From positions 1 through 38,306 of the forward strand of contig JAPDQV010000012.1 in NCBI GenBank assembly GCA_034505495.1: a stretch of 38,306 nt of DNA. The letters are read 5' to 3'. The position numbers and the translations under genes are program-made. The DNA is from a candidate division KSB1 bacterium. Its GTDB lineage: Bacteria; Zhuqueibacterota; Zhuqueibacteria; Residuimicrobiales; Krinioviventaceae. Shown here one piece after another: positions 18,202-27,094 of this stretch. The notes below the pieces were generated by a model. The model was not told where the DNA came from and searched no databases. It saw only the letters and a program-made list of their open reading frames with translations. The first letter of the stretch is position 1, and each line of letters opens with the position of its first letter.

Positions 18202-19236
18202 ATGACCGCACCTGAGATCATTGCCGGCAGCCTAATGCTTCTTTTGCTTTTCGCCTTGACGGTAATCGTGCTTCTGCAAGTGCGCACTCCGCGTGATCGG
18301 GCGGAAATGAACTTCACGCTGCAGAACCTTTTGCAGGGCCTGCAGGAAAGCCGCACTCAACTGGCGGTGCTGGCTGATAAAGTCGCCCGCTTGGAGCCGA
18401 TGACTGAAACGATCAGTTCGACGTTGAGCGCGGAGCTTGCAAAGGTGCAGCAGAACCTGACCGCACTGCAGACGTTGGCGAAAGCGCGGCAGGATGTGGA
18501 GCAGCAGGCCGTCGAATCGATAAAGCGGCTGGAACTTATTATTGCCGGAGCGCATTCCAAGGGCGCGGCGGGCGAAAGCATTGTCGAACAGGTCTTTGCC
18601 AAGCTGCCGATCGAATGGCAGGAACGCAATTTGCTCGTCAACGGCAAAGTTGTGGAGTTTGGTTTGCGTCTGCCGAGCAATTTGATCGTTCCCATCGACA
18701 GCAAATGGCCGGCTACGGACCTGCTCGAACGGGCTGTTGCAGTCGGAAATCGCGAGGAAAGGGAGCGGCTCAAACGCGAACTTGAACGCTTAGTCGTTAG
18801 AAAAGCCGAAGAAGCGGGCAAATACATTGTCCCCGGCGTCACGACTTCCTTTGCCGTTGCCGTGGTGCCCGATTCGGTCTATGAAATCTGCAGCGGTGCC
18901 CTTTCCAAGGCGTTCCAGTCGAACGTTGTTTTGGTCAGTTACAGCATGTTCGTGCCTTATCTTTTTCTGATCATCCACACGGCGGTAAAGACGCTGCACA
19001 GCATCGATCTGCAAAAGCTGGATGCCTATCTCGAAACGATTCAGAACAGCATCAACAATCTGCAGGAGGAACTGGACGGTCGTTTTGCGCGGGCGTTGAC
19101 CATGCTGAGCAATGCGCGCGACGAAATGCGGGCGCAGATCAGCAAAGCAAGCGGCAGCCTGACCAGTCTGCAGATCAGCGCTCCTGCGACGACTCCTCGG
19201 GGCACTTTACCTCCCCAAAATGATTTTGACGAATAG
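18202..19236 (+). CDS. rmuC: RmuC family DNA recombination protein
   Basis: 344 residues. An N-terminal membrane helix (IIAGSLMLLLLFALTVIVLLQV) is followed by a coiled coil (about residues 40-110) and the RmuC nuclease-like domain: SKGAAGESIVEQVF, NGKVVEFGLRLPSNLIVPIDSKWP, then VPDSVYEIC and VLVSYSMFVPYLFLI. RmuC limits inversion between short inverted repeats in E. coli; the domain is related to restriction-endonuclease-like folds, and the D...DSK motif is present (PIDSK). The C-terminus is a second coiled coil and a polar tail. It lies 33 nt before the GH5 gene on the same strand, so co-transcription is possible, but a functional link is not obvious. Confidence 0.88.
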   Translation: MTAPEIIAGSLMLLLLFALTVIVLLQVRTPRDRAEMNFTLQNLLQGLQESRTQLAVLADKVARLEPMTETISSTLSAELAKVQQNLTALQTLAKARQDVEQQAVESIKRLELIIAGAHSKGAAGESIVEQVFAKLPIEWQERNLLVNGKVVEFGLRLPSNLIVPIDSKWPATDLLERAVAVGNREERERLKRELERLVVRKAEEAGKYIVPGVTTSFAVAVVPDSVYEICSGALSKAFQSNVVLVSYSMFVPYLFLIIHTAVKTLHSIDLQKLDAYLETIQNSINNLQEELDGRFARALTMLSNARDEMRAQISKASGSLTSLQISAPATTPRGTLPPQNDFDE

Positions 19237-19269
19237 AAAGCTGTTTCGGTCAATAGAAAGGAAGGCAAT

Positions 19270-20898
19270 ATGAAAAAGCTTGTTTGGCTGCTGAGTGTCA
19301 CTTGTGTTCTATTGACGCTTGGATGCGCACGGCTATCGCGAGAGAACCCCAAAACTCTTCGCGTGCAGGGAAGAGACATCGTTGATCGGAACGGTAAGCG
19401 GGTGATCCTGCGCGCCGTCGGCTTGGGCAACTATCTTTTGCCGGAAGGCTATATGTGGAAGTTCGGCAAAAACGGCGATCGGCCGCGCAGAATTGAAAAA
19501 TTAATTGTGGATATGATCGGCGAACAGGAAGCCAAAAAGTTTTGGCGGCAGTTCCGCGCCAACTATATCACCGAAGCCGACGTTGCCCGCATCAAGGAGC
19601 TCGGTTTCAACGCCGTACGGCCGGCGGTCAATTGGCGGGTGCTGATGAACGAAGAGTCCGGCAAGTTGGAAAAAGAGGGCTTTCAATTGCTCGACAATCT
19701 GGTCAAATGGTGCACAAAGCACGGCGTGTACGTCATCATCGACATGCACGGCGCGCCCGGCGGGCAAACCGGTTCCAACATTGACGACAGCCGCAACGAC
19801 TTTCCCGAGCTGTTTACGGATCCGGCGGCTCAGGAGCGGCTAATTACGCTCTGGAGGACCCTTGCCAAGCGTTATGCACGGGAGCCTTTCGTGGTTGCCT
19901 ATGATCTGCTGAACGAACCGCTGCCGGAGCAGTTCAAACAATTCTATCCCGAATTGGAACCGCTTTATCGGCGCATTGTTGCGGCGATTCGGCAGGTTGA
20001 TCCTTACACGATGATTACGCTCGAAGGCGCACATTGGGCGAACGATTTCAGCATCTTCGGACCACCGTTCGACTCAAACACCTTTTACCAGTTTCACAAA
20101 TATTGGTCGACGCCGGATACCAAAAGTCTGCAGCCTTATTTGGAGTTTCGAGAAAAATACAATGTGCCTCTTTGGTGCGGCGAAAGCGGCGAAAACAATA
20201 ATGACTGGTATTGGGCCGCCTATCAGCTTTACGAAGACCACAACATCGGCTGGCTATTCTGGCCGTGGAAAAAAATGGACACTAAAAATACGCCCTACTC
20301 AATCAAACGGCCGGAGGGATGGGATAAAATCGTCGAATTCAGTCGTGGAGGCGAAAAGCCTTCCGCCGAAGAGGCGCTGCGCAGTCTCAATCAGCTGCTC
20401 GAAAACGTCAAGCTGGAAAACTGCGACTTTTTTCCGGATGTGGTACAGGCCGTCTTTCGGCGCGTACCGGCGCGCATTCAGGCGGAAAATTACGGTCATG
20501 AGGGTGAGGGGCTTTCTTATGCATTGCTCGACCCGACAGGCTTTGCAAAAGTTTACAGGCCGAATGAGCCGGTGCCGATTGTAGAACTGCCGGAAGAGAG
20601 CGAGCACGACCGCAAAGCCTACGGCGTGGTGCTGCAGGCGGATGAATGGCTGGCCTACCCGATCAACAGCGCCATCGATCAGGTTCTGAAAGTGATGGTA
20701 AAAGCCCGCGCCGAAACCCAGCTGCCGGACATGCACATCGAACTGGACGGCAAAAAGATTGCGCTGGGCAGAAATTACTATCCCGGCAAGTTCTATTTCA
20801 ATTTCAGCGTGCCTTTTGTAATTCCGAAAGGCAGCCACGAAATCAAGCTGGTCGTCGACGAAGGCAAGTTGACGATCGACTGGTTCGAACTGCAGTAA
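19270..20898 (+). CDS. Lipoprotein glycoside hydrolase family 5 with C-terminal CBM6/35-like domain
   Basis: 542 residues. The signal peptide ends in the lipobox LTLGC (C19). The GH5 barrel starts with the usual VDRNGKRVILRAVGLG. The acid/base is E216 in YDLLNEPLP and the nucleophile E305 in PLWCGESGENN; the His of QFHKYW is also present. After about residue 400 a beta-sandwich resembling CBM6/35 follows (RIQAENYGHEGEG ... IDWFELQ). The enzyme should hydrolyse a beta-linked glucan or mannan at the cell surface. A GT2 gene starts 10 nt after its stop. This recalls synthase operons in which a glycosidase trims the polymer, so its substrate may be self-made rather than dietary. AAAGGAAGG precedes the ATG. 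Confidence 0.88.
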   Translation: MKKLVWLLSVTCVLLTLGCARLSRENPKTLRVQGRDIVDRNGKRVILRAVGLGNYLLPEGYMWKFGKNGDRPRRIEKLIVDMIGEQEAKKFWRQFRANYITEADVARIKELGFNAVRPAVNWRVLMNEESGKLEKEGFQLLDNLVKWCTKHGVYVIIDMHGAPGGQTGSNIDDSRNDFPELFTDPAAQERLITLWRTLAKRYAREPFVVAYDLLNEPLPEQFKQFYPELEPLYRRIVAAIRQVDPYTMITLEGAHWANDFSIFGPPFDSNTFYQFHKYWSTPDTKSLQPYLEFREKYNVPLWCGESGENNNDWYWAAYQLYEDHNIGWLFWPWKKMDTKNTPYSIKRPEGWDKIVEFSRGGEKPSAEEALRSLNQLLENVKLENCDFFPDVVQAVFRRVPARIQAENYGHEGEGLSYALLDPTGFAKVYRPNEPVPIVELPEESEHDRKAYGVVLQADEWLAYPINSAIDQVLKVMVKARAETQLPDMHIELDGKKIALGRNYYPGKFYFNFSVPFVIPKGSHEIKLVVDEGKLTIDWFELQ

Positions 20899-20908
20899 CG
20901 GAATCTGC

Positions 20909-22057
20909 GTGGCGATCATCATCCCCATTGCCGTTGTTTTAACGGCTCTTTATTGCCTGCTCATCGCCGTCTTTTTGTTCGGTCTGGCGATCAAGCCGGT
21001 TGACCGTTCACAAGAAAAATTTTCCGTCACGGTCGTCATCGCAGCGCGCAATGAAGAGAATAACATCGGCGGCATTCTCGACGATCTCGTCAATCAGACT
21101 TTTGATGCTTCGCTTTTTGAGGTCATCGTTGCCGACGACCATTCGACGGACAAAACGGCGGAACGAGTGCTCTCGTATAGTCGCCGTTACCCTTTTATCA
21201 GGCTGCTCAAGGTCGGCGAAATCCCCCCAGCCTTCAGCCCGAAAAAATTCGCTCTGCAGCAGGCGGTGGAGGCGGCGCGCGGCGAGATCATTTTGGCGAC
21301 CGATGCGGATTGCCGCGTCGGGCCGAATTGGATCCGCGCCATGGTTTCCTTCTTTACGCCGGAAGTCGGATTTGTCATCGGTTTTTCGCAGTTCGGCCGC
21401 AAAGGTGAAAAGCAGAGATTTATCGAACGCTTGCAGGCGTTCGACTTTTTGACGTTGATGGGAGCAGCGGCGGCCACGACCAATTTGGGAATTCCGCTGG
21501 CAGCCAGCGGGCAGAATATGGGCTACCGGAAATCGCTTTTTATGCAGGTGGGCGGCTATCGGCGCGTGGCGCGCCGTGTTTCCGGCGACGACGTTCTTCT
21601 TCTGCAACTGTTGCTCCGATTGACCGGTTGCCGAGCGCGTTTTGCCGACGATCCTCTTGCCTTTGCCGTCTCGCAGCCGCAGCCCAATCTGGCTGCGCTC
21701 ATCAATCAGCGCAAAAGATGGGCGTCGAACGGCGCCTATCAGCTGATACTCAATCCGCTGTTCTTCGCTTATCTGGCGCTGGTGCTGCTCTTTAACCTTT
21801 CTTTGGCAGTCGGATTAGTCGGCGCAGCCGTCACGGGCGCCGGAGTTGCAGCCGTTGCCGCCTGCTTTGCCTCCCGCGCCCTGTTCGAGGGTCTGATTGC
21901 ATTTCGCAGCGCCGTCAAATTTTCACGGACCGATCTGTTGCCTTATTTCCCTTTATGGCTCCTTGTGCAGATTCCTTATATCGTCGGCGTCGGCTTGGCA
22001 GGCACCTTCGGTCGGTTTACTTGGAAAGATCGGGTTCATAATGCACAGAATTTGTGA
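20909..22057 (+). CDS. Membrane glycosyltransferase family 2 (first copy)
   Basis: 382 residues from GTG 20909, 10 nt after the GH5 stop. An N-terminal membrane helix is followed by a GT-A domain: VTVVIAARNEENNIGGIL, VIVADDHSTDKT, the metal-binding DxD in LATDADCRVG, GDDVLLLQLLLR, and a QxxRW motif (INQRKRW). Two or three membrane helices close the protein. QxxRW is typical of processive synthases such as those for cellulose, chitin and hyaluronan, but also occurs in related single-transfer enzymes. No PilZ domain is present. The sugar donor and acceptor cannot be told. The last 17 nt overlap the DUF3108 gene. Confidence 0.9.
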   Translation: MAIIIPIAVVLTALYCLLIAVFLFGLAIKPVDRSQEKFSVTVVIAARNEENNIGGILDDLVNQTFDASLFEVIVADDHSTDKTAERVLSYSRRYPFIRLLKVGEIPPAFSPKKFALQQAVEAARGEIILATDADCRVGPNWIRAMVSFFTPEVGFVIGFSQFGRKGEKQRFIERLQAFDFLTLMGAAAATTNLGIPLAASGQNMGYRKSLFMQVGGYRRVARRVSGDDVLLLQLLLRLTGCRARFADDPLAFAVSQPQPNLAALINQRKRWASNGAYQLILNPLFFAYLALVLLFNLSLAVGLVGAAVTGAGVAAVAACFASRALFEGLIAFRSAVKFSRTDLLPYFPLWLLVQIPYIVGVGLAGTFGRFTWKDRVHNAQNL

Positions 22058-22808
22058 AGCAGCAAAGGATCTATTAAAGCTTTCGGCTATTGCGCTCGCG
22101 CTTTCGCCGCTTGCGTTGTTGGCTGAGGATGTAAAATCGCCTTACGGCTTTGCCTACGCCGATGCCTGGATAAACGAGCGGTTAAGTTATGTGATGTATT
22201 ATAAAGGTCTGCCGACAGCCCGCGCTCTTATTTCGCTGAAGCAACAGAACGGTCGATACATCGCGGAGTTGACCGTGCGGACCCGGCCGATGTTCGATTC
22301 GCTGTTCAAAATCAACAACATTTACCGTACCGTTTTCGATCGAGAAGGTCTTTATCGCGTTGACAAGCGGATCGATCAGAAGAATATTCGTCAAGATTTG
22401 GTCATCGACTATGACCGAACCGCCTTGCGGGCGCAAGCCGACAATGGGATTTCTTGGCCGATTCAGCCTCAATGCACTCAGCTGCTGGCCATGCTTTATG
22501 AACTTCGTGGGCGCAATCCGCAAGCAGGAGAAAAGTTGTCTTTTCTCCTTGACGTCGAAAGCCAACTTTGGCGTATAGAAGCCGTGACCGAGCAAAGCAG
22601 CCGAAAAGGGGAACGGCTGTTCGTCTTTGATTTTACCGCGGCAGCTCCGCCTCAACCTCGCCCATGGCGAACCGACTTGCTGACCAATCGGCTCGCCGGT
22701 CCGCAATCTCGGCTGCTCATACGCCTCGGGCCGCCGCCGCAAAATTTGCCCATACTTATTTCCTTCGGCGGACCAGACGGTCGAGTCGATATGAAGTTGG
22801 AGCGGTGA
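22041..22808 (+). CDS. DUF3108 domain exported protein
   Basis: 255 residues from ATG 22041, inside the end of the glycosyltransferase gene; GGAAAG lies upstream, and the signal peptide (LLKLSAIALALSPLALLAED) supports this start. The mature part matches DUF3108: ERLSYVMYYKGLPTARALISL, RTRPMFDSLFKINNIYRTVFD, and a beta-rich C-terminal half. Family members are periplasmic or outer-membrane-associated beta proteins of unknown function, reminiscent of lipid- or glycan-binding sandwich folds. Placed between two membrane glycosyltransferases, it may help export or hold their product; this is inference. Confidence 0.8.
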   Translation: MHRICEAAKDLLKLSAIALALSPLALLAEDVKSPYGFAYADAWINERLSYVMYYKGLPTARALISLKQQNGRYIAELTVRTRPMFDSLFKINNIYRTVFDREGLYRVDKRIDQKNIRQDLVIDYDRTALRAQADNGISWPIQPQCTQLLAMLYELRGRNPQAGEKLSFLLDVESQLWRIEAVTEQSSRKGERLFVFDFTAAAPPQPRPWRTDLLTNRLAGPQSRLLIRLGPPPQNLPILISFGGPDGRVDMKLER

Positions 22809-22812
22809 CGAC

Positions 22813-23904
22813 GTGATAGTTTTCGTGATTCCCATTCTATTGTACATCCTTTCGGCTTTGATCCTGCTTCGTCCGCAGCGCCCGCCCCGCGTCGAATGGG
22901 AGCCGACGGTGGACGTCATTGTGGCGGCCCGCAATGAGGAGCGGCTGCTGTCGGGCTGTTTGGAGGCCATCGCTCAGCTGGATTATCCGGCCGAAAAGCT
23001 GTGCATCTGGCTGGTCAACGATGCTTCGAATGACGGGACGCTCGCCGTCATGGAAAGCTTTGCCTCTATGGGTCGAAATGTCAAAATAGTCAACCTTTTC
23101 CCGAACGAAAAAAAGAAACCCGGCAAAGCCGGGGCACTGGCGGAAGCGCTGGCGCGCTCAACTGGCGAGATCGTCTGCATTACCGACGCCGACTGCCGGC
23201 CCTCGCCATCTTGGGTGCGCGGTCTAGTAGGCTGCTTTGACGCGACCACCGCAGTCGTCGGCGGGTTGACCCTGCTGCAGCCTGCGCATACCCTCGGACA
23301 GGCGGTGCAGGCGCTCGACTGGCTGCTGCTGCTTTCGGCAGCCGCCGGCGTTTCACAGCTCGGTCTGCCGATCTCTTGGGTCGGCAACAACCTCGCCTTT
23401 CGCCGCAGCGCTTATCTGCAAATCGGCGGCTTTACGGCGCTGCCGGACACCTTGGTGGAAGATTTTGCCCTCATCCAGGCTGTACGGCGATCCACCTCCC
23501 TAAAATGCCGATTCTATCTCATTCCGGAAAGCGTCGTCGTCAGCCGGCCGGCTGAAACTCTGCCGGATCTCTATTTCCAACGCCGACGATGGAGCACCGG
23601 CGTGCGCCATGCCCCTCCGATGGGCTTGCTGTTAATGTCGATCGCTTTTGCCGCCCATGCGGCGCCCCTTTTCGCTTTCTTTCGTACACCCTGGGCGGTC
23701 GCCCTTTTGGTGCCGAAAGCCGTGGTTGATCTGCTGCTGATACGCCGCGCGCAAAAAGCGGCGCAAGTTGCTGCTCCGTTGCGGAAATTTCTCGCCTTTG
23801 AGGTCTACTTCATCATCTATACGCTGGTTTTGCCTTTTCTCATGCTCCTGGATCGCCGTATACGGTGGAAGGACGCCCGATATACCATCGGGAGGTCGGC
23901 ATGA
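22813..23904 (+). CDS. Membrane glycosyltransferase family 2 (second copy)
   Basis: 363 residues from GTG 22813, 4 nt after the DUF3108 stop. Architecture is like the first copy: N-terminal helix, VDVIVAARNEERLLSGCL, VNDASNDGT, DxD in CITDADCRPS, VEDFALIQAVRR (catalytic ED), and QxxRW in FQRRRWSTG, then C-terminal helices. The two copies are clearly related in layout but well diverged, so they probably do different steps rather than being a recent duplication. The stop overlaps the next start (ATGA). Confidence 0.9.
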   Translation: MIVFVIPILLYILSALILLRPQRPPRVEWEPTVDVIVAARNEERLLSGCLEAIAQLDYPAEKLCIWLVNDASNDGTLAVMESFASMGRNVKIVNLFPNEKKKPGKAGALAEALARSTGEIVCITDADCRPSPSWVRGLVGCFDATTAVVGGLTLLQPAHTLGQAVQALDWLLLLSAAAGVSQLGLPISWVGNNLAFRRSAYLQIGGFTALPDTLVEDFALIQAVRRSTSLKCRFYLIPESVVVSRPAETLPDLYFQRRRWSTGVRHAPPMGLLLMSIAFAAHAAPLFAFFRTPWAVALLVPKAVVDLLLIRRAQKAAQVAAPLRKFLAFEVYFIIYTLVLPFLMLLDRRIRWKDARYTIGRSA

Positions 23905-24953
23905 AATTGCCGCCGATTCTCCTGCACTATTATATCACCGAGCGCTGCAACTGCCGTTGCCGCTTTTGCTCGATTTGGCAAAATCCTGCTGCTCAAGATG
24001 CGCGCTTATCGGATGTGGTGACCAACCTGCGCGCCGCCGCCCGCATCGGCGTACGCTTTGTCGATTTCACCGGCGGCGAACCGCTGCTGCATGACGAACT
24101 GCCGACTATGCTGGCCGAGGCCAAAAGGCTCGGTCTGCGGACTTCGGTCACTACCAACGGCCTGCGCTATCCCGATATGGCAAAGGAGCTGCGCGGCCGT
24201 ATCGATTTTCTTCACTTTTCGCTTGACGCTCTGGATGAATCTCTGCATGACGAGCTGCGCGGCCGCCAAGTATTCCGGCAAGTCATGCATAATATCGACC
24301 TGGCGCGCACTCTGGGCGAAAAGCCCGATTTATTGTTCACCATAACGCCGCTAAACCGCAATCAGCTGCAGCCTATGATTCGATTCGCGCAAAGAATCGG
24401 CCTGATGCTGATCGTCAACCCACTCTTTTCGGCTGAACTGCCGCATCAACCGAACCGCACATTGTTTCGTGAAGTACAGGCGGCAGCGGGACAACCTTTC
24501 GTTTACGTTAACCCGGCTTTCCACCGCCTGCGCCGCAACGGCGGCAATCAGCGGCCGGCGCCGCGCTGCCGCGCTGTATCATCGACACTCGTCATTTCGC
24601 CGGACAGCTATCTGCTTTTGCCCTGCTATCATTTTCATCGTGAGAAGATTCCCCTCCACAGCGCCGACACAGCAAAAGAGCGATCGCTTTCGGCGCTGGA
24701 ACAAGCCTGCGCAGGCGCGCTAAGGCAATTCTATGCCCATCGCCAAGGCCGCTTTTCATTCTGTCAAGGCTGCCATCTCAACTGTTACGCCGATCCGTCG
24801 TTCGTTTATCGGATGGATGAATATTTTTGGGAGAGCCTAATGGCCAAAATGCGCTATTGGTACGACAAAAACATCTACCGTCGGCTGCATGCAAAGCGGT
24901 TCGACCGCCGCCCTGCTCTCGTAATCGCCAAAGAGATCATGAACCGTCAATGA
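23901..24953 (+). CDS. Radical SAM protein with C-terminal cysteine region
   Basis: 350 residues from ATG 23901, behind GGGAGG and overlapping the glycosyltransferase stop. The 4Fe-4S cluster motif Cx3Cx2C is C16-C20-C23 (RCNCRCRFC). FTGGEPLLH is the SAM-binding GGE motif, and TTNGLRYPD and HFSLDAL follow. The C-terminal third has further cysteines (RCRAVSS, LLPCYHF, FCQGCHLNCY), resembling an auxiliary SPASM/Twitch-like cluster region, though spacing is not canonical. It belongs to the MoaA/SPASM superfamily. The substrate is unknown; given the flanking genes, a sugar, lipid or peptide carrier modification is plausible. Confidence 0.85.
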   Translation: MKLPPILLHYYITERCNCRCRFCSIWQNPAAQDARLSDVVTNLRAAARIGVRFVDFTGGEPLLHDELPTMLAEAKRLGLRTSVTTNGLRYPDMAKELRGRIDFLHFSLDALDESLHDELRGRQVFRQVMHNIDLARTLGEKPDLLFTITPLNRNQLQPMIRFAQRIGLMLIVNPLFSAELPHQPNRTLFREVQAAAGQPFVYVNPAFHRLRRNGGNQRPAPRCRAVSSTLVISPDSYLLLPCYHFHREKIPLHSADTAKERSLSALEQACAGALRQFYAHRQGRFSFCQGCHLNCYADPSFVYRMDEYFWESLMAKMRYWYDKNIYRRLHAKRFDRRPALVIAKEIMNRQ

Positions 24954-26557
24954 TCCCGATTTCCAAAGCCTTTGTCCTACTGCCCTTTCTCGGCTATGCC
25001 GAGGTCCATTATCGTCTCTTCGGCCTGCCGAGCCGCTACTTTATGCGCGAGCCGGAAATTATCGCCGATGTTCCCTTTCGTGTGCGGGCCGGTCAACCGT
25101 TACCGGTGCTGCTGATGGTAAAAGACGCCGACCGCTATCCCGTAGAGCTCATCCGGCTTGCCGTTCGCGCCGGTTTTGACGACGGACAGTCGATTTTGGT
25201 ATATGATCAGGAACTGGGTCACTCAGTGCACGAACCGTTTCTCCATCGCCTCTTTTTCTGTACGCTGCCTTTGCAGCGTCGAGGCCGCGTCTACGTCGAT
25301 GTGGCCATCGACTATATCGTCGAAGGGAAAAAACGGCGCTGCTTCAACGACAACTATCGCCTGACGAGCCATAACCCTTTTGTCGTCACCATCGATGAGA
25401 ACGCCTGGCCCCGCCTGCCCAACTGGAAGCTGGGTGAAACCCACTGTCACAGCTATTTTTCGAACGATCAAGTAGAGTTCGGGCCGCCGTTGGCGGCTTT
25501 GCCGACAATAGCACGAGCGCTCGAGCTGGACTTTATCGCCGTAACCGACCATTCCTACGATTTGGACGACCGCGTCGATGACTATCTCCGCAATGACCCT
25601 GAGCTGCCGAAATGGCGCGAGCTGCAGAAAACCGTCGAGCGCCTTAACCGAGGCGAGCCCGAGGTATTGTTCATACCGGGAGAAGAGCTTTCGGTCGGCA
25701 ACCATCGCGGCCGCAACGTCCATCTTTTGCTGTACGCCGATCCTGAATTTTATGTCGGGACCGGCGACGGCGCCGAGCGGTTTCTCCGCAACAAACCGGA
25801 ATATTCTTTGCAGGAAGTATTGGATCGACTGGCTCCCCATGCCTTGGCCATCGCGGCGCACCCGCAGACCAAACCGCCGCTGCTGCAAAAGCTGCTGCTT
25901 CGTCGTGGTCATTGGAGCCGCCAAGACCTGTCGCTGCCGCGTCTCGACGGCGCCCAGTTTTGGAACGGCAATAAAAAAGAATTCCTGCGCGTGGGCCTGA
26001 AACATTGGATCGCACGGTTGCTTGAGGGCCGGAGACTGACTCTTATCGCAGGCAACGATGCTCACGGCAGTTTTAACCGCTTTCGGCAGATCGGCACTCC
26101 TCACATTTCCCTGCGGGAAGAAATTCGGGAAATATTCGGCCGAGCGCGAACGGCCGTCCGCATCGACGGGTCATGGACGCTGCAGTCACTGCTGGAGGCG
26201 CTGCGCCGCGGCCGCGTTGTCTGCACTGACGGCCCTATGCTCGAAGCGGAATGGGAAAGCGGCTCCACTCTTTACCGCATCGGCGATGAGGCGCCTCCGC
26301 TGGCCGGAACGCTGCATCTGCGGTTGGCTTCCAGTCCTGTTTTCGGCGCATTTCAATGCGTTCAGGTCATCATCGGCGACTGCCGGACAAAAAAAGAGAC
26401 CCGAAAGCGGCTAAAGATACCTTCGGGTCTCTATGATCACTCTCTCTCGCTTCGCCTCGAAAAGCTTCCTCAGGCCGGGTACCTTCGGGTCGAAGCAGTT
26501 ACCTTAGCAAAAGGTCTGAACTATCACTGTTTCGCCAATCCGATCTATCTGCGCTAA
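24950..26557 (+). CDS. PHP-domain metallophosphoesterase, CehA/McbA-like
   Basis: 535 residues from ATG 24950, overlapping the radical SAM stop (ATGA). Residues 1-160 form an N-terminal domain without clear match. The PHP domain begins at H165-x-H167 (GETHCHSYFS), then D200-H201 (VTDHSYD), the Glu in PGEELSVGN, NVHLL, AIAAHPQTKP and GNDAHGSFNR: all the metal ligands expected for a three-metal PHP site. The last ~100 residues are beta-rich. CehA-type proteins cleave phosphoesters, or carbaryl in one studied case. It ends the glycosyltransferase operon and overlaps the convergent R3H gene by 4 nt. Its 3' end contains the terminator of that opposing operon. Confidence 0.82.
   Translation: MIPISKAFVLLPFLGYAEVHYRLFGLPSRYFMREPEIIADVPFRVRAGQPLPVLLMVKDADRYPVELIRLAVRAGFDDGQSILVYDQELGHSVHEPFLHRLFFCTLPLQRRGRVYVDVAIDYIVEGKKRRCFNDNYRLTSHNPFVVTIDENAWPRLPNWKLGETHCHSYFSNDQVEFGPPLAALPTIARALELDFIAVTDHSYDLDDRVDDYLRNDPELPKWRELQKTVERLNRGEPEVLFIPGEELSVGNHRGRNVHLLLYADPEFYVGTGDGAERFLRNKPEYSLQEVLDRLAPHALAIAAHPQTKPPLLQKLLLRRGHWSRQDLSLPRLDGAQFWNGNKKEFLRVGLKHWIARLLEGRRLTLIAGNDAHGSFNRFRQIGTPHISLREEIREIFGRARTAVRIDGSWTLQSLLEALRRGRVVCTDGPMLEAEWESGSTLYRIGDEAPPLAGTLHLRLASSPVFGAFQCVQVIIGDCRTKKETRKRLKIPSGLYDHSLSLRLEKLPQAGYLRVEAVTLAKGLNYHCFANPIYLR
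26389..26432 (-). terminator. Rho-independent terminator of the minus-strand operon, inside the PHP gene
   Basis: AGAGACCCGAA (26395-26405) and TTCGGGTCTCT (26422-26432) form a perfect 11-bp stem with a 16-nt loop. Read on the minus strand, the stem is followed directly by T7 (A-tract 26389-26395). It lies 120 nt past the stop of the R3H gene, within codons near residue 490 of the convergent PHP gene. Confidence 0.85.
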
Positions 26558-27066
26558 AACAATTTGATCTTGCGGATCATGCGCTTGAGACCGCGGCCGA
26601 ACACTTCGGGCTCGATCTCGATGTGTCGATCCTCTCCCTCCCCCCGACTGATGGTCTTGATGGTGTCCAAATTCTTCAAATAGTCGTGAATCACAAACCG
26701 CTCATAAGCGCTCATCGGCGGAAGAATGACCTTTTCCCGAGTCTGTATCGCCTGATCGGCCATCTTTTGCGCATATCGGCGCAGATTGCCCACCGGGTAG
26801 ATGCGCAGCTCATAGTCCTCTTCGCTGAGGCGATAAGTTTTGGTCACATACTCGCTTCCCTTGCCGAAATGACGATGGATCAGACGGCGTTCATAAGCGT
26901 TCAGATCAGGTAGACAGATCGGTTCGATAGAGTCCGCCAGTTCTTCCTTGATTCTGCGAATGAGGTCCTGAACTTTTTGACTCTTCTCTTCGGTCTGACG
27001 TTTGGGTCGGCTGTTCGACCTTCTTCCGCGTCGTCGCGGTTTTTTCTTTTCTTCCGTACTCTCCAT
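26554..27066 (-). CDS. Tandem R3H-domain nucleic-acid-binding protein
   Basis: 170 residues. A very basic N-terminus (KKKPRRRGRRSNSRPKR) is followed by two R3H-like units: LPDLNAYERRLIHRHF with YELRIYP, and LPPMSAYERFVIHDYL with GEGEDRHIEIEP. R3H domains bind single-stranded nucleic acid. The second unit and the helix before it (MADQAIQT) resemble the end of Jag/KhpB, but there is no KH or Jag-N domain. The ATG at 27066 follows GAGAGGAAAA. It is the last gene of the minus-strand operon. A role in RNA binding is likely from the fold; the target is unknown. Confidence 0.75.
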   Translation of the reverse strand: MESTEEKKKPRRRGRRSNSRPKRQTEEKSQKVQDLIRRIKEELADSIEPICLPDLNAYERRLIHRHFGKGSEYVTKTYRLSEEDYELRIYPVGNLRRYAQKMADQAIQTREKVILPPMSAYERFVIHDYLKNLDTIKTISRGEGEDRHIEIEPEVFGRGLKRMIRKIKLF

Positions 27067-27094
27067 AGCTTTTCCTCTCTGCTCTAAAACTCCC

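Noticed and set aside
20909..23904. Treating the two GT2 genes as a recent tandem duplication.
   Set aside because: Motifs correspond but the sequences between them differ widely and a DUF3108 gene separates them; ancient paralogy is more likely.
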